From Brevibacterium sp. (GTDB lineage Bacteria; Actinomycetota; Actinomycetes; Actinomycetales; Brevibacteriaceae): 40,545 nt of DNA. The position numbers and the translations under genes were made by a program. The notes under the pieces were generated by a model. That model saw only the letters and a list, made by a program, of their open reading frames with translations. It was not told where the DNA came from and made no database searches. Position 1 is the stretch's first letter. Each line of letters begins with the position of its first letter. Below are positions 26,039 to 35,599 of this stretch, piece after piece. Location of the stretch: contig NZ_JALAHB010000204.1 in assembly GCF_022712115.1 (NCBI RefSeq), forward strand, positions 1-40,545, written 5' to 3'.

Positions 26039-26713
26039 ATGGCTAACACTCGCTCCAAGGCTCTCCCCACGACCCGCACCGTCAAGGGCATCCTGGGCAC
26101 CAAGCTCGGCATGACCCAGGTGTGGGACGAGAACAGCAACTTCGTTCCGGTCACGGTTGTGCAGGCCGCGCCGAACGTCGTGACGCAGGTCCGCAGCGAA
26201 GAGGTCGACGGCTACACCGCCGTGCAGATCGCCGCCGGCGAGATCGATCCCCGCAAGGTGAATAAGCCCTCCGCCGGCCACTTCGAGAAGGCGGGCGTCG
26301 CACCCCGTCGCCACCTCGTGGAGCTCCGCACCGCGGACGCGGCGGAGTACGAGCTGGGTCAGGAGATCACCGCCGAGGTGTTCGCCGCGGGCACCAAGGT
26401 CGACGTCACCGCGAAGACCAAGGGCAAGGGCACCGCAGGTGTCATGAAGCGCCACGGCTTCAGCGGTGTGGGCGCTTCCCACGGTGCGCACCGCAACCAC
26501 CGCAAGCCCGGTTCGATCGGCGGGGCCGCAACGCCCGGCCGCGTCTTCAAGGGCATGCGCATGGCCGGTCGCATGGGTGCTGTCAAGCACACGACCCAGA
26601 ACCTCACGGTTCACGCTGTCGACGCTGAGAACGGCCTGCTGCTCATCAAGGGCGCCGTTCCCGGCCCCAAGGGCGGAGTCGTTCTCGTTCGCTCCGCAGC
26701 GAAGGAGGCCTGA
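26039..26713 (+). CDS. rplC: 50S ribosomal protein L3
   Basis: L3 is an early 50S assembly protein that reaches toward the peptidyl transferase centre. It has 224 residues, with [15 protein letters not shown] near the N terminus and the central [21 protein letters not shown] and [14 protein letters not shown] loops. ATG 26039 has GGGGGAGG just upstream. Its reading frame stays open upstream across the whole of rpsJ (see findings). Confidence 0.98.
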   Translation: MANTRSKALPTTRTVKGILGTKLGMTQVWDENSNFVPVTVVQAAPNVVTQVRSEEVDGYTAVQIAAGEIDPRKVNKPSAGHFEKAGVAPRRHLVELRTADAAEYELGQEITAEVFAAGTKVDVTAKTKGKGTAGVMKRHGFSGVGASHGAHRNHRKPGSIGGAATPGRVFKGMRMAGRMGAVKHTTQNLTVHAVDAENGLLLIKGAVPGPKGGVVLVRSAAKEA

Positions 26714-26715
26714 TC

Positions 26716-27387
26716 ATGGCTGACACGAAGACCATCGACGTCGTGGACGCAGCGGGCAAGAAGTCCGGCTCGGCGGAGCTGCCCGGCTCCGTGTTCGATG
26801 TGCCGACGAACATCCCGCTCATTCACCAGGTCGTCATCGCGCAGCTCGCCGCCGCGCGCCAGGGCACGCACAAGACCAAGACCCGCGCCGAGGTGTCCGG
26901 CGGCGGCAAGAAGCCGTACCGCCAGAAGGGCACCGGCAACGCGCGTCAGGGCTCCATCCGCGCTCCGCAGTATGCGGGCGGCGGTGTGGTGCACGGTCCG
27001 GTCCCGCGCGACTACTCGCAGCGCACGCCCAAGAAGATGAAGGCCGCCGCCCTCCGCGGTGCCCTCTCCGATCGCGCGCGGCTCGACCGCGTGCACGTCG
27101 TGACCACCCTGGTCGAGGGCGAGAAGCCGTCGACCAAGGCCGCACGTGCTGCGCTGTCGGCGCTGAGCGACCGGAAGAACAAGCTCGTCGTGCTCACCCG
27201 CGAGGACGACGTGAACTACCTGAGCGCGCGCAATCTGTCGCACGTCCACGTCCTGTTCGTCGAGAACCTCAACACGTACGACGTGCTGATGTCCGATGAC
27301 GTGGTCTTCACGGCTGCAGCGCTCGAAGCCTTCCTCGCCCGTAACGCCGGCAAGGCTGCGGCGAGCTCTGAGGAGGACGCACAGTGA
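26716..27387 (+). CDS. rplD: 50S ribosomal protein L4
   Basis: L4 lines the exit tunnel and in E. coli represses the S10 operon. It has 223 residues, with the tunnel loop [19 protein letters not shown] and the conserved [13 protein letters not shown]. It starts 2 bp after rplC and overlaps rplW by 4 bp (GTGA). There is a short acidic C-terminal tail. Confidence 0.97.
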   Translation: MADTKTIDVVDAAGKKSGSAELPGSVFDVPTNIPLIHQVVIAQLAAARQGTHKTKTRAEVSGGGKKPYRQKGTGNARQGSIRAPQYAGGGVVHGPVPRDYSQRTPKKMKAAALRGALSDRARLDRVHVVTTLVEGEKPSTKAARAALSALSDRKNKLVVLTREDDVNYLSARNLSHVHVLFVENLNTYDVLMSDDVVFTAAALEAFLARNAGKAAASSEEDAQ

Positions 27388-27686
27388 GCACCGTGACCAT
27401 CAAGGACCCGCGCGACATCATCATCGCTCCCGTGGTCTCCGAGAAGACCTACGCCCTCATGGACGAAGGCAAGTACACCTTCCTCGTCGATCCCCGTGCG
27501 AACAAGACGGAGATCAAGTACGCGATCGAGTCGATCTTCTCCGTGAAGGTCGCGAAGGTGAACACCCTCAACCGTCAGGGAAAGACTCGCCGCACCCGCT
27601 TCGGGATCGGCAAGCGCAACGACACGAAGCGTGCGATCGTCAGCCTCAAGGAAGGCGACATCGACATCTTCGGCGGCGCTCTCTGA
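27384..27686 (+). CDS. rplW: 50S ribosomal protein L23
   Basis: L23 lies at the exit-tunnel rim and docks trigger factor and SRP. 100 residues; [20 protein letters not shown] and [20 protein letters not shown] are typical. GTG 27384 overlaps the rplD stop, indicating coupling. Confidence 0.97.
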   Translation: MSTVTIKDPRDIIIAPVVSEKTYALMDEGKYTFLVDPRANKTEIKYAIESIFSVKVAKVNTLNRQGKTRRTRFGIGKRNDTKRAIVSLKEGDIDIFGGAL

Positions 27687-27718
27687 GTCGTCCGAGCGAA
27701 CGTAAGGATTGAAAGACA

Positions 27719-28555
27719 ATGGGAATCCGTAAGCACAAGCCGACGACACCGGGGCGCCGCGGTGCCTCCGTCGCCGACTTCGTCGAAGTGACCCGCTCCA
27801 CCCCGGAGAAGTCGCTTCTTCGTCCCCTCCCGAAAAAAGGCGGACGCAACTCAGCCGGTCGTGTGACGACCCGTCACCAGGGCGGCGGCCACAAGCGCCA
27901 GTACCGCGTCATCGACTTCCGTCGCCATGACAAGGACGGCATCGAGGCCCGCGTCGCACACATCGAGTACGACCCGAACCGCACCGCGCGCATCGCGCTG
28001 CTGCACTACGCGGACGGAGCGAAGCGCTACATCATCGCCCCGAACAAGCTGAAGCAGGGCGACAAGGTGGAAGCCGGCCCGGGTGCGGACATCAAGCCCG
28101 GCAACAGCCTGCAGCTGAAGAACATCCCTGTCGGCACCGTGGTGCACGCAGTGGAGCTCCGCCCCGGCGGGGGAGCGAAGATCGCCCGGTCCGCCGGCGC
28201 TTCGGTCCAGCTGGTGGCGAAGGACGGCCCGTACGCGCAGCTGCGCATGCCGTCCGGTGAGATCCGCAACGTGGACGCACGCTGCCGCGCGACGGTGGGC
28301 GAGGTCGGCAACGCCGAGCAGTCCAACATCAACTGGGGCAAGGCAGGCCGCATGCGCTGGAAGGGCAAGCGCCCGACCGTGCGCGGTGTCGTGATGAACC
28401 CGATCGACCACCCGCACGGCGGTGGCGAGGGACGCACGTCCGGCGGCCGTCACCCGGTGAGCCCCTGGGGCCAGCCGGAGGGCCGCACGCGCCGTCCCAA
28501 CAAGGAAAGCGACAAGTACATCGTGCGTCGCCGTCGCACCGGCAAGAAGCGCTGA
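27719..28555 (+). CDS. rplB: 50S ribosomal protein L2
   Basis: L2 is needed for subunit joining and peptidyl transferase activity. Length 278 residues. It begins [20 protein letters not shown] and carries the conserved C-terminal block [20 protein letters not shown], including the functionally important histidine. ATG 27719 follows a TAAGGATTG site 32 bp after rplW. Confidence 0.98.
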   Translation: MGIRKHKPTTPGRRGASVADFVEVTRSTPEKSLLRPLPKKGGRNSAGRVTTRHQGGGHKRQYRVIDFRRHDKDGIEARVAHIEYDPNRTARIALLHYADGAKRYIIAPNKLKQGDKVEAGPGADIKPGNSLQLKNIPVGTVVHAVELRPGGGAKIARSAGASVQLVAKDGPYAQLRMPSGEIRNVDARCRATVGEVGNAEQSNINWGKAGRMRWKGKRPTVRGVVMNPIDHPHGGGEGRTSGGRHPVSPWGQPEGRTRRPNKESDKYIVRRRRTGKKR

Positions 28556-28570
28556 TAGGGAGCCTGAACT

Positions 28571-28852
28571 ATGCCTCGCAGTCTCAAGAAGGGCCCCTTC
28601 GTCGACGAGCACCTCTACAAGAAGGTTGCTGCTCAGAACGAGAAGGGCTCCAAGAACGTCATCAAGACCTGGTCCCGCCGCTCGATGATCGTCCCGGATT
28701 TCCTGGGTCACACGATCGCCGTGCACGACGGACGCAAGCATGTGCCGGTGTTCATCACCGAGTCCATGGTCGGGCACAAGCTCGGCGAATTCGCACCGAC
28801 GCGGACGTTCCGCGGCCACGACAAGGACGACCGGAAGGGCCGCCGCCGCTGA
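28571..28852 (+). CDS. rpsS: 30S ribosomal protein S19
   Basis: S19 binds 16S rRNA in the 30S head next to S13. 93 residues from [15 protein letters not shown] with [20 protein letters not shown] and the conserved [13 protein letters not shown]. It starts 15 bp after rplB. Confidence 0.98.
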   Translation: MPRSLKKGPFVDEHLYKKVAAQNEKGSKNVIKTWSRRSMIVPDFLGHTIAVHDGRKHVPVFITESMVGHKLGEFAPTRTFRGHDKDDRKGRRR

Positions 28853-28898
28853 GGCGGGCGCCCCTGAACGTCTCCTCATCAGAAGGAAGAAGGAAACG

Positions 28899-29279
28899 AT
28901 GGAAGCCAAGGCGAAGGCGCGCTACCTGCGCGTGACGCCCCAGAAGGCTCGCCGTGTCGTCGACCTCGTTCGTGGTCAGCAGGCAACGGAAGCCCTCGCA
29001 GTGCTCAAGTTCGCGGAGCAGTCCGCATCAGAGCCGATCTACAAGCTCGTCGCCTCCGGCATCGCGAATGCCCGGCAGCAGGCCGACAAGCTCGGCGAGT
29101 CGTTCGACGAGGACGAGCTCGTCATCACCCAGGCGTTCGTGGACGAAGGGCCGACCATGCGTCGGTTCCGTCCCCGTGCGCAGGGTCGTGCCGGACGTAT
29201 CAACAAGCGCACCAGCCACATCACGGTGGTGCTGGGGTCCGGCGACGACATCCCGGCCGGCCGGAAGGGGAACCGCTGA
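28899..29279 (+). CDS. rplV: 50S ribosomal protein L22
   Basis: L22 lines the exit tunnel opposite L4. 126 residues starting [19 protein letters not shown]; the tunnel loop and C-terminal strand ([20 protein letters not shown]) are intact. ATG 28899 follows AGAAGGAAGAAGGAAA. The stop overlaps the rpsC start by one base. Confidence 0.97.
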   Translation: MEAKAKARYLRVTPQKARRVVDLVRGQQATEALAVLKFAEQSASEPIYKLVASGIANARQQADKLGESFDEDELVITQAFVDEGPTMRRFRPRAQGRAGRINKRTSHITVVLGSGDDIPAGRKGNR

Positions 29280-30094
29280 TGGGTCAGAAGATCAACCCGA
29301 ACGGATTCCGTCTCGGAATCACGACGGATCACCGCTCCAAGTGGTTCGCTGACTCCCACAAGGAGGGCCAGCGCTACAAGGACTACCTGGGCGAGGACAT
29401 CAAGATCCGTCAGCTGCTCAGTGCGGGGCTGGAGCGCGCGGGCATCTCCCGCGTGAACATCGAGCGCACCCGCGACCGCGTCCGCGTCGACATCCACACG
29501 GCCCGCCCGGGCATCGTGATCGGTCGTCGCGGTGCGGAGGCCGACCGCATCCGCGGTCAGCTCGAGAAGCTCACCGGCAAGCAGATCCAGCTGAACATCC
29601 TCGAGGTCAAGAACCCCGAGGTCGACGCCCAGCTGGTGGCGCAGGGCGTCGCGGAGCAGCTCGCGAGCCGCGTGGCGTTCCGCCGCGCGATGCGCAAGGC
29701 GATCCAGAGCGCTCAGCGCGCAGGTGCCAAGGGCATCCGCGTGCAGTGCGCCGGCCGCCTCGGCGGTGCCGAGATGAGCCGGTCGGAGTTCTACCGCGAG
29801 GGCCGTGTGCCGCTGCACACGCTCCGCGCGAACATCGACTACGGCTTCTTCGAGGCCCACACCACCTTCGGCCGCATCGGCGTGAAGGTGTGGATCTACA
29901 AGGGCGACCTCACCGACAAGGAGCTCGCGGCGCAGGAGGCGGCGCAGCCGTCGGGCCGCGGACCCCGCGGCGGCGGTGCGGCTCGTGGTCGCGGCCGCGG
30001 CGGACGCGGACGCGGACGCGGCGCGGGCCAGCCCAGGAACACGGAGAACGCAGCCGCGGCCGCTCCCGCGGCCGCGGCCGGATCGGAGGGCTGA
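29279..30094 (+). CDS. rpsC: 30S ribosomal protein S3 with RG-rich C-terminal tail
   Basis: S3 forms the mRNA entry channel with S4 and S5 and contributes to helicase activity. 271 residues. The KH domain ([20 protein letters not shown]) and C-terminal domain ([20 protein letters not shown]) are intact. About 46 extra residues follow, rich in Arg-Gly repeats (from about 226) and then Ala. Such tails occur in other actinobacterial S3 proteins. ATG 29279 overlaps the rplV stop. Confidence 0.97.
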   Translation: MGQKINPNGFRLGITTDHRSKWFADSHKEGQRYKDYLGEDIKIRQLLSAGLERAGISRVNIERTRDRVRVDIHTARPGIVIGRRGAEADRIRGQLEKLTGKQIQLNILEVKNPEVDAQLVAQGVAEQLASRVAFRRAMRKAIQSAQRAGAKGIRVQCAGRLGGAEMSRSEFYREGRVPLHTLRANIDYGFFEAHTTFGRIGVKVWIYKGDLTDKELAAQEAAQPSGRGPRGGGAARGRGRGGRGRGRGAGQPRNTENAAAAAPAAAAGSEG

Positions 30095-30097
30095 CAC

Positions 30098-30514
30098 ATG
30101 CTGATCCCACGTCGTGTCAAGCACCGCAAGCAGCACCACCCCAAGCGTCGGGGTCTTGCCAAGGGCGGTACCGAGGTCACGTTCGGCGAGTGGGGCATCC
30201 AGGCCCTCGACCCGGCATACGTGACGAACCGCCAGATCGAGGCGGCGCGTATCGCGATGACCCGTCACATCAAGCGCGGCGGAAAGGTCTGGATCAACAT
30301 CTACCCGGACCGCCCGCTGACCAAGAAGCCCGCCGAGACCCGCATGGGCTCCGGCAAGGGTTCGCCCGAGTGGTGGGTCGCGAACGTCAAGCCCGGTCGA
30401 GTCATGTTCGAGCTCGCCGGTGTGTCCGAGGAAGTCGCTCGCGAGGCCCTGCGCCTGGCGATCCACAAGCTTCCGCTCAAGGCCCGCATCGTGCGGCGCG
30501 AAGGTGGTGAATGA
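30098..30514 (+). CDS. rplP: 50S ribosomal protein L16
   Basis: L16 positions A-site tRNA and is a late assembly protein. 138 residues from [38 protein letters not shown] is the signature. It starts 3 bp after rpsC and ends at the rpmC start region. Confidence 0.98.
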   Translation: MLIPRRVKHRKQHHPKRRGLAKGGTEVTFGEWGIQALDPAYVTNRQIEAARIAMTRHIKRGGKVWINIYPDRPLTKKPAETRMGSGKGSPEWWVANVKPGRVMFELAGVSEEVAREALRLAIHKLPLKARIVRREGGE

Positions 30515-30516
30515 GA

Positions 30517-30768
30517 ATGGCAATCGGTTCCAAGGACCTCTCCATGGACGCCCTCGACGGCTTCGACAACGAACGCCTCGCCGAGGAGCTGAAGAAGGCT
30601 AAGGCCGAGCTGTTCAACCTCCGGTTCCAGACGGCCACCGGCCAGCTGGAGAACCACGGCCGGCTCAAGGCCGTCCGCCGCGACATCGCACGGATCTACA
30701 CGGTGCTGAACGAGCGCAAGCTCGCGATCCGCCAGGATCCGTCCGCAGCGAAGGAAGAGGAGAACTGA
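30517..30768 (+). CDS. rpmC: 50S ribosomal protein L29
   Basis: L29 is a small helical protein near the exit tunnel. From ATG 30517 it has 83 residues (MAIGSKDLS...), with the conserved [20 protein letters not shown] and [10 protein letters not shown]. An in-frame ATG at 30511 overlaps the rplP stop and would add Met-Arg. The site AGGTGG (30502-30507) is 9 bp from 30517 but only 3 bp from 30511, so 30517 is preferred. The stop overlaps rpsQ by one base. Confidence 0.93.
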   Translation: MAIGSKDLSMDALDGFDNERLAEELKKAKAELFNLRFQTATGQLENHGRLKAVRRDIARIYTVLNERKLAIRQDPSAAKEEEN

Positions 30769-31046
30769 TGTCCGAGCAGGCTCAGACACCGGTCGAGCGC
30801 GCGACCCGCAAGAGCGCACGCGGCTACGTCGTCTCCGACAAGATGGACAAGACCATCGTCGTCGAGGTCGAGGACCGCAAGAAGCACCGCCTCTACGGCA
30901 AGGTCCTTCGCACGTCCAGTAAGATCAAGGTGCACGACGAGGAGAACACCGCCGGCATCGGCGACCTCGTGAGCGTGTCCGAGACTCGTCCGCTCTCGGC
31001 GTCGAAGCGCTGGCGGCTCGTGGAGATCATCGAGCGCGCCAAGTGA
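30768..31046 (+). CDS. rpsQ: 30S ribosomal protein S17
   Basis: S17 is a primary 16S rRNA binder in the 30S body. 92 residues; [20 protein letters not shown] and the Ser-rich '[11 protein letters not shown]' end are typical. ATG 30768 overlaps the rpmC stop. Last gene before a 167-bp gap. Confidence 0.97.
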   Translation: MSEQAQTPVERATRKSARGYVVSDKMDKTIVVEVEDRKKHRLYGKVLRTSSKIKVHDEENTAGIGDLVSVSETRPLSASKRWRLVEIIERAK

Positions 31047-31153
31047 TCCGGCGCCGCTGAACCCCGGTCCAGCCCGGTCCCGCCCTCTCCGAAGGCGGCT
31101 ACCGGGACTCCGGGGCAGGCGGAGCGAATCAAGCCCATATCCGTTCCGTCAGG

Positions 31154-31186
31154 CTCGCCCCGGCAGCCTCGTGCTGCCGGGGCGAG
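31154..31186 (+). other. Strong hairpin between rpsQ and rplN (S10/spc boundary)
   Basis: Perfect 14-bp stem (31154-31167 with 31173-31186) around CTCGT, in the 167-bp rpsQ-rplN gap. There is no U tract. It marks the usual boundary between the S10 and spc operons and may terminate partly. No clear promoter for rplN was found. Confidence 0.65.
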
Positions 31187-31213
31187 AACCGACGTGACGA
31201 CAGGAGAGAAGAA

Positions 31214-31582
31214 GTGATCCAGCAGGAGTCGCGACTGAAGATCGCCGACAACACGGGTGCCAAGGAGATCCTGGCCATCCGTATCCTCGGCGGCTCCGGT
31301 CGACGCTACGCCGGCATCGGCGACACGATCGTGGCAACGGTCAAGGACGCCATCCCCGGCGGCAACGTGAAGAAGGGCGACGTGGTCAAGGCCGTCGTCG
31401 TCCGCACCAAGAAGGAGCGCCGTCGTCCGGACGGTTCCTACATCCGCTTCGACGAGAACGCAGCGGTCATCCTCAAGAACGACGGCGAGCCCCGTGGCAC
31501 GCGCATCTTCGGGCCCGTGGGCCGCGAGCTGCGCGACAAGAAGTTCATGCGGATCGTCTCGCTCGCACCGGAGGTGATCTGA
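31214..31582 (+). CDS. rplN: 50S ribosomal protein L14
   Basis: L14 binds 23S rRNA at the subunit interface and is the RsfS (RsfA) target. 122 residues starting [39 protein letters not shown] is conserved. GTG 31214 follows GAGAGAAGAA. Confidence 0.98.
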   Translation: MIQQESRLKIADNTGAKEILAIRILGGSGRRYAGIGDTIVATVKDAIPGGNVKKGDVVKAVVVRTKKERRRPDGSYIRFDENAAVILKNDGEPRGTRIFGPVGRELRDKKFMRIVSLAPEVI

Positions 31583-31584
31583 TC

Positions 31585-31950
31585 ATGGCGAAGCTCAAGA
31601 TCAAGAAGGGCGATCTGGTCCAGGTGATCGCCGGAGCCCGCGCCGAGCGCGGTGGCGACCGGGGCAAGCAGGGCAAGGTCCTCGAGGTCTACCCGGAGCG
31701 CAACCGCGTCCTCGTCGAGGGCGTCAACCGCGTGTCGAAGCACCGGAAGCCCACGCAGACCGCCTCCGGCGCGACCGCCGGCGGCATCGAGATCCACGAG
31801 GCTCCCATCCACATCTCGAATGTGATGCTCGTGGATCCGAAGGACAACAAGCCCACCCGCGTGGGCTACCGCGAGGAGACCGTTGAGCGCAACGGCCGCA
31901 CCCGCAAGGTCCGCGTGCGCGTCTCGCGTCGTACCGGGGAGGACATCTGA
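31585..31950 (+). CDS. rplX: 50S ribosomal protein L24
   Basis: L24 initiates 50S assembly. 121 residues with a KOW motif near the N terminus ([21 protein letters not shown]) and [12 protein letters not shown]. It starts 2 bp after rplN; the stop overlaps rplE. Confidence 0.97.
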   Translation: MAKLKIKKGDLVQVIAGARAERGGDRGKQGKVLEVYPERNRVLVEGVNRVSKHRKPTQTASGATAGGIEIHEAPIHISNVMLVDPKDNKPTRVGYREETVERNGRTRKVRVRVSRRTGEDI

Positions 31951-32519
31951 TGACCGAGAACACCCAGTCCCGCCCGGTGCCGCGGCTCAAGGCGGTCTAC
32001 CGCGAGGAGATCGTGGCCAAGCTGCAGGAGGAGTTCGCCTACGCGAATCCCATGCAGATCCCCGGCCTCACCAAGGTCGTCGTGAACATGGGCGTGGGTG
32101 ACGCGGCGCGTGACTCCAAGCTCATCGAGGGCGCGATCCGCGACCTCACCCTCATCACGGGCCAGAAGCCCGTCGTCACCAAGGCCCGGAAGTCCATCGC
32201 GCAGTTCAAGCTGCGCGAGGGCCAGCCGATCGGCGCACACGTGACGATGCGCGGAGCCCGGATGTGGGAGTTCCTCGACCGCGTCGTCTCCCTGGCGCTG
32301 CCCCGCATCCGCGACTTCCGCGGACTGTCGGACCGCCAGTTCGACGGCAACGGGAACTACACGTTCGGTCTGACCGAGCAGTCGATGTTCCACGAGATCG
32401 ACCAGGACTCCATCGACCGCGTCCGCGGCATGGACATCACGGTCGTGACCACCGCGAAGACGGACGACGAGGGACGCGCCCTGCTGCGCCACCTCGGCTT
32501 CCCCTTCAAGACCAACTGA
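31950..32519 (+). CDS. rplE: 50S ribosomal protein L5
   Basis: L5 binds 5S rRNA and contacts the 30S head. 189 residues with the conserved [20 protein letters not shown] and [23 protein letters not shown] 31950 overlaps the rplX stop. rpsN (S14), often found next in this operon, is absent. Confidence 0.98.
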   Translation: MTENTQSRPVPRLKAVYREEIVAKLQEEFAYANPMQIPGLTKVVVNMGVGDAARDSKLIEGAIRDLTLITGQKPVVTKARKSIAQFKLREGQPIGAHVTMRGARMWEFLDRVVSLALPRIRDFRGLSDRQFDGNGNYTFGLTEQSMFHEIDQDSIDRVRGMDITVVTTAKTDDEGRALLRHLGFPFKTN

Positions 32520-32541
32520 TACCTCTACGCCGCAGGTCCGC

Positions 32542-32566
32542 TCCGCCCCCGCCCGGCGGGGGCGGA
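32542..32566 (+). other. Hairpin between rplE and rpsH
   Basis: TCCGCCCCC (32542-32550) pairs with GGGGGCGGA (32558-32566) around GCCCGGC. It fills the 82-bp gap where rpsN would normally be. No U tract. Confidence 0.5.
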
Positions 32567-32601
32567 TCACGGAAACCGCGACGAGGAAGGGCACGTGCCC
32601 A

Positions 32602-33000
32602 ATGACTATGACCGATCCCGTCGCAGACATGCTCACGCGTCTGCGCAACGCGAACTCGGCGTACCACGAGGATGTGAGCATGCCCTACAGCAAGCTCAAG
32701 TCCTCGATCGCCGAGATCCTCAAGAGCGAGGGCTACATCGCCGACTGGCGCGTCTCCGACGCCGAGGTGGGCAAGACCCTCGAGCTCGATCTGAAGTTCG
32801 GCCCCAACCGCGAGCGCTCGATCGCCGGCATCCGCCGTGTGTCGAAGCCCGGCCTCCGCGTCTACGCGAAGTCGAACAACCTCCCGAAAGTGCTCGGCGG
32901 CCTCGGCATCGCCATCATCTCGAGCTCCTCGGGTCTGCTCACCGACAAGCAAGCGGCACAGAAGGGCGTGGGCGGCGAAGTCCTCGCCTACGTCTGGTAA
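32602..33000 (+). CDS. rpsH: 30S ribosomal protein S8
   Basis: S8 organises the 16S central domain and in E. coli represses the spc operon. 132 residues starting [20 protein letters not shown]; the C-terminal [12 protein letters not shown] region is conserved. A second ATG (32608) is possible; 32602 matches the MTMTDP start common in actinobacteria. Confidence 0.97.
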   Translation: MTMTDPVADMLTRLRNANSAYHEDVSMPYSKLKSSIAEILKSEGYIADWRVSDAEVGKTLELDLKFGPNRERSIAGIRRVSKPGLRVYAKSNNLPKVLGGLGIAIISSSSGLLTDKQAAQKGVGGEVLAYVW

Positions 33001-33016
33001 GGGAAGGAGAAGACAC

Positions 33017-33553
33017 ATGTCACGCATCGGCAAGCTGCCCGTCTCCGTTCCCTCCGGCGTCGACGTCACGATCGACGGCCAGAACGTGAAGGTCAAGGGG
33101 CCCAAGGGCGAGCTGTCCGTGGACGTCAAGGAGCCGATCTCGGTCGCGCTCGAGGACGGCCAGGTGCTCGTCACCCGCCCCGACGACTCCCGTGAGTCCC
33201 GCTCCCTGCACGGACTCTCCCGCACCCTGGTGAACAACATGGTGATCGGCGTGACCGAGGGCTACTCCAAGGCCCTCGAGATCGTCGGCACCGGCTACCG
33301 TGTGCAGGCCAAGGGCCAGAGCCTGGAGTTCGCCCTCGGCTACAGCCACACGATCACGGTCGACCCCCCGGCCGGCATCACCTTCGCGGTCGACGGCCAG
33401 ACGAAGCTCACCGTCAACGGCATCGACAAGCAGCAGGTGGGCGAGGTCGCGGCGAACATCCGCAAGCTGCGGAAGCCCGAGCCCTACAAGGGCAAGGGTG
33501 TGCGCTACGCCGGCGAGAACGTCCGTCGCAAGGTCGGAAAGGCTGGTAAGTGA
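33017..33553 (+). CDS. rplF: 50S ribosomal protein L6
   Basis: L6 lies near the factor-binding centre. 178 residues from [17 protein letters not shown]; the signature [14 protein letters not shown] is present near the C terminus. ATG 33017 follows GGGAAGGAGAAG. Confidence 0.98.
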   Translation: MSRIGKLPVSVPSGVDVTIDGQNVKVKGPKGELSVDVKEPISVALEDGQVLVTRPDDSRESRSLHGLSRTLVNNMVIGVTEGYSKALEIVGTGYRVQAKGQSLEFALGYSHTITVDPPAGITFAVDGQTKLTVNGIDKQQVGEVAANIRKLRKPEPYKGKGVRYAGENVRRKVGKAGK

Positions 33554-33555
33554 CC

Positions 33556-33936
33556 ATGGCATCAGCAATCAAGCAGAGCCGCGGCAAGGGCAAGGCGGCT
33601 GCACGCGCACGGCGCCACAACCGCCTGCGCAAGCACCTGTCCGGCACCGCCGAACGTCCCCGTCTCGTGGTCACGCGTTCCAGCCGCCACGTCTTCGTGC
33701 AGGTCATCGACGACACCGTCGGCCGCACGCTGGCATCGGCTTCGACCATGGAGGCAGACCTCCGGGTCGACTCCGAGGACAAGACCGGCAAGGCACGCAA
33801 GGTCGGTGAGCGCATCGCCGAGCGCGCCAAGGCGGCGGGCATCGAAGCGGTCGTGTTCGACCGCGGCGGCAACGCCTACCACGGCCGTGTGGCCGCAGTC
33901 GCAGACGGCGCCCGCGAAGGAGGACTCGCACTGTGA
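33556..33936 (+). CDS. rplR: 50S ribosomal protein L18
   Basis: L18 binds 5S rRNA. From ATG 33556 it has 126 residues, with [20 protein letters not shown] and the C-terminal [24 protein letters not shown] at 33550 overlaps the rplF stop (GTGA) and has better spacing to GGAAAGG, so a two-codon-longer form is possible. The MA- start is preferred by family comparison. The stop overlaps rpsE. Confidence 0.94.
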   Translation: MASAIKQSRGKGKAAARARRHNRLRKHLSGTAERPRLVVTRSSRHVFVQVIDDTVGRTLASASTMEADLRVDSEDKTGKARKVGERIAERAKAAGIEAVVFDRGGNAYHGRVAAVADGAREGGLAL

Positions 33937-34604
33937 GCACGGAAGAGAACAAGGACACCCCGGTGCAGAACGACGCCCAGGGCGAGTCGCAGCAGTCCAC
34001 CGAGGCCGGCGATCGCGGCCGAGGCCGCGGCCGTGGCCGCGGTGAGGGCGGCGGACGTCGCGGCAACCGTCAGGACCGGGACGAGAAGAACCAGTTCATC
34101 GAGCACGTCATCACCATCAACCGCGTGTCGAAGGTGGTGAAGGGCGGCCGTCGCTTCTCCTTCACCGCACTCGTGGTCGTGGGCGACGGCGAGGGCCTGG
34201 TGGGCATGGGCTACGGCAAGGCCAAGGAAGTTCCCGCGGCCATCGCCAAGGGTGTCGAGGAGGCGAAGAAGAACTTCTTCCGCGTCCCGCGCATCCAGAA
34301 GACCATCCCGCACCCCATCCAGGGTGAGGCGGCTGCGGGCGTCGTCCTGCTCCGTCCGGCCTCCCCGGGCACCGGCGTGATCGCCGGCGGTCCGGTGCGC
34401 GCCGTGCTGGACGCCGCGGGCGTCCACGACATCCTGTCGAAGTCGCTGGGCTCCGCGAACGCGATCAACATCGTGCACGCCACGATCGCCGCGCTCAAGG
34501 GCCTCGAGCGTCCCGAGGAGGTTGCGGCGCGCCGCGGCCTGTCCGTGGACGAGGTGGCGCCGGCGGCGCTCCTGCGAGCAGCTGAAAGCGGGGCGAAGGC
34601 CTGA
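33933..34604 (+). CDS. rpsE: 30S ribosomal protein S5 with RG-rich N-terminal extension
   Basis: S5 works in decoding and in the mRNA entry channel; spectinomycin resistance maps here in other bacteria. 223 residues. Residues 1-50 are an acidic then Arg-Gly-rich extension. The S5 double-stranded-RNA-binding fold begins at about Q53 ([20 protein letters not shown]) and continues with [15 protein letters not shown] and the C-terminal domain. GTG 33933 overlaps the rplR stop (GTGA). Confidence 0.97.
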   Translation: MSTEENKDTPVQNDAQGESQQSTEAGDRGRGRGRGRGEGGGRRGNRQDRDEKNQFIEHVITINRVSKVVKGGRRFSFTALVVVGDGEGLVGMGYGKAKEVPAAIAKGVEEAKKNFFRVPRIQKTIPHPIQGEAAAGVVLLRPASPGTGVIAGGPVRAVLDAAGVHDILSKSLGSANAINIVHATIAALKGLERPEEVAARRGLSVDEVAPAALLRAAESGAKA

Positions 34605-34786
34605 TGGCGAAGCTCAAGATCACCCAGCTCAAGTCTGAAATCGGTGGCAAGCAGAATCAGCGTGAGACCCTGCGTACGCTCGGCCTCAAGCGGATCAATG
34701 ACGTCGTGGTGAAGGATGACCGTCCTGAGATCCGCGGAATGATCAACGTCGTGCGCCACCTCGTCACCTGGGAAGAGGTGGACTGA
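34604..34786 (+). CDS. rpmD: 50S ribosomal protein L30
   Basis: Small 50S protein of 60 residues ([20 protein letters not shown]..., [15 protein letters not shown]). ATG 34604 overlaps the rpsE stop; rplO begins 2 bp after its stop. Confidence 0.97.
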   Translation: MAKLKITQLKSEIGGKQNQRETLRTLGLKRINDVVVKDDRPEIRGMINVVRHLVTWEEVD

Positions 34787-34787
34787 C

Positions 34788-35246
34788 ATGGCAGAGGAGC
34801 AGGCACTCAAGCTGCACCACCTGCGCCCGGCAGCGGGCGCGAACACCCCCAAGACCCGCGTGGGTCGCGGTGAGGGCGGCAAGGGCGGCAAGACCGCCGG
34901 CCGTGGAACCAAGGGCACGAAGGCCCGTTACCAGGTTCCCCACGGCTTCGAGGGCGGACAGACGCCGCTGCACATGCGTCTGCCCAAGCTTCGCGGTTTC
35001 AAGAACCCGAACAAGGTGACCTACCAGGTCGTCAACCTCGAGAAGCTGTCCGCACTGTTCCCCGAGGGCGGGGACGTCACCGTCGCCGATCTCGTGGCGA
35101 AGGGTGCTGTCCGCGCCAACCAGCCCGTCAAGGTGCTGGGCACCGGTGAGATCACGGTCGCCGTCAACGTGACGGCCGACAAGTTCTCCGGTGCGGCGGA
35201 GCAGAAGATCACCGCCGCGGGAGGGACGGTCACCACGACCGCCTGA
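34788..35246 (+). CDS. rplO: 50S ribosomal protein L15
   Basis: Late-assembly 50S protein, 152 residues: [20 protein letters not shown], then the Gly/Lys-rich [18 protein letters not shown] and [19 protein letters not shown]. Last ribosomal gene of the operon here; a strong hairpin follows and secY has its own leader. Confidence 0.98.
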   Translation: MAEEQALKLHHLRPAAGANTPKTRVGRGEGGKGGKTAGRGTKGTKARYQVPHGFEGGQTPLHMRLPKLRGFKNPNKVTYQVVNLEKLSALFPEGGDVTVADLVAKGAVRANQPVKVLGTGEITVAVNVTADKFSGAAEQKITAAGGTVTTTA

Positions 35247-35265
35247 TCGCGCGCTGTGCGCTCAT

Positions 35266-35300
35266 GGAGGGGCGTCGTCCATCACGGACGGCGCCCCTCC
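35266..35300 (+). terminator. Terminator after rplO
   Basis: 15-bp stem with one G-U pair (35266-35280 with 35286-35300) around ATCAC, 19 bp after the rplO stop. No U tract. Confidence 0.75.
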
Positions 35301-35409
35301 GGCGTGCTCGGACCTGCATGCCCGGCGGGAACCGCCGGATGCGCTCCGACGGCATGGTGCCGGTCCGGTTCTCCACGACCGCCGGGAATCGCGGACATGC
35401 CTCCGGCGA

Positions 35410-35439
35410 TTCGGTCGCGTAGTGGGCGGCTGATAGAGT
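35410..35439 (+). promoter_or_regulatory. Candidate secY promoter
   Basis: A good -10 TAGAGT (35434-35439) with a weak -35 TTCGGT (35410-35415), spacer 18 bp. It would separate secY-adk-map from the spc ribosomal genes. Confidence 0.5.
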
Positions 35440-35443
35440 GCAC

Positions 35444-35599
35444 GAGGTAATTTGTCGTATCGTCGTACCTCCGTGCGCAGCCGTGACCGACTGCGTGCGC
35501 CCATTGCGGGAAGCACAGCAGCGAAGTCCTGTGCGCTGGGTTCTCCCCACGTTCCCGCATTGCAGTGCAGGGGCCGGCGGAATCTCAACAGGAGGACGA
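35444..35599 (+). promoter_or_regulatory. Structured secY leader RNA
   Basis: Three elements follow the promoter: GAGGTA (35444-35449) with TACCTC (35466-35471); CGCAG (35476-35480) with CTGCG (35491-35495); and a compound helix TGCGGGAA-GCACAG (35505-35518) pairing with CTGTGC (35529-35534) and TTCCCGCA (35552-35559), with a 17-nt one-sided internal loop. With the terminator and promoter this accounts for the 353-bp rplO-secY gap. No gene is supported. Confidence 0.5.
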
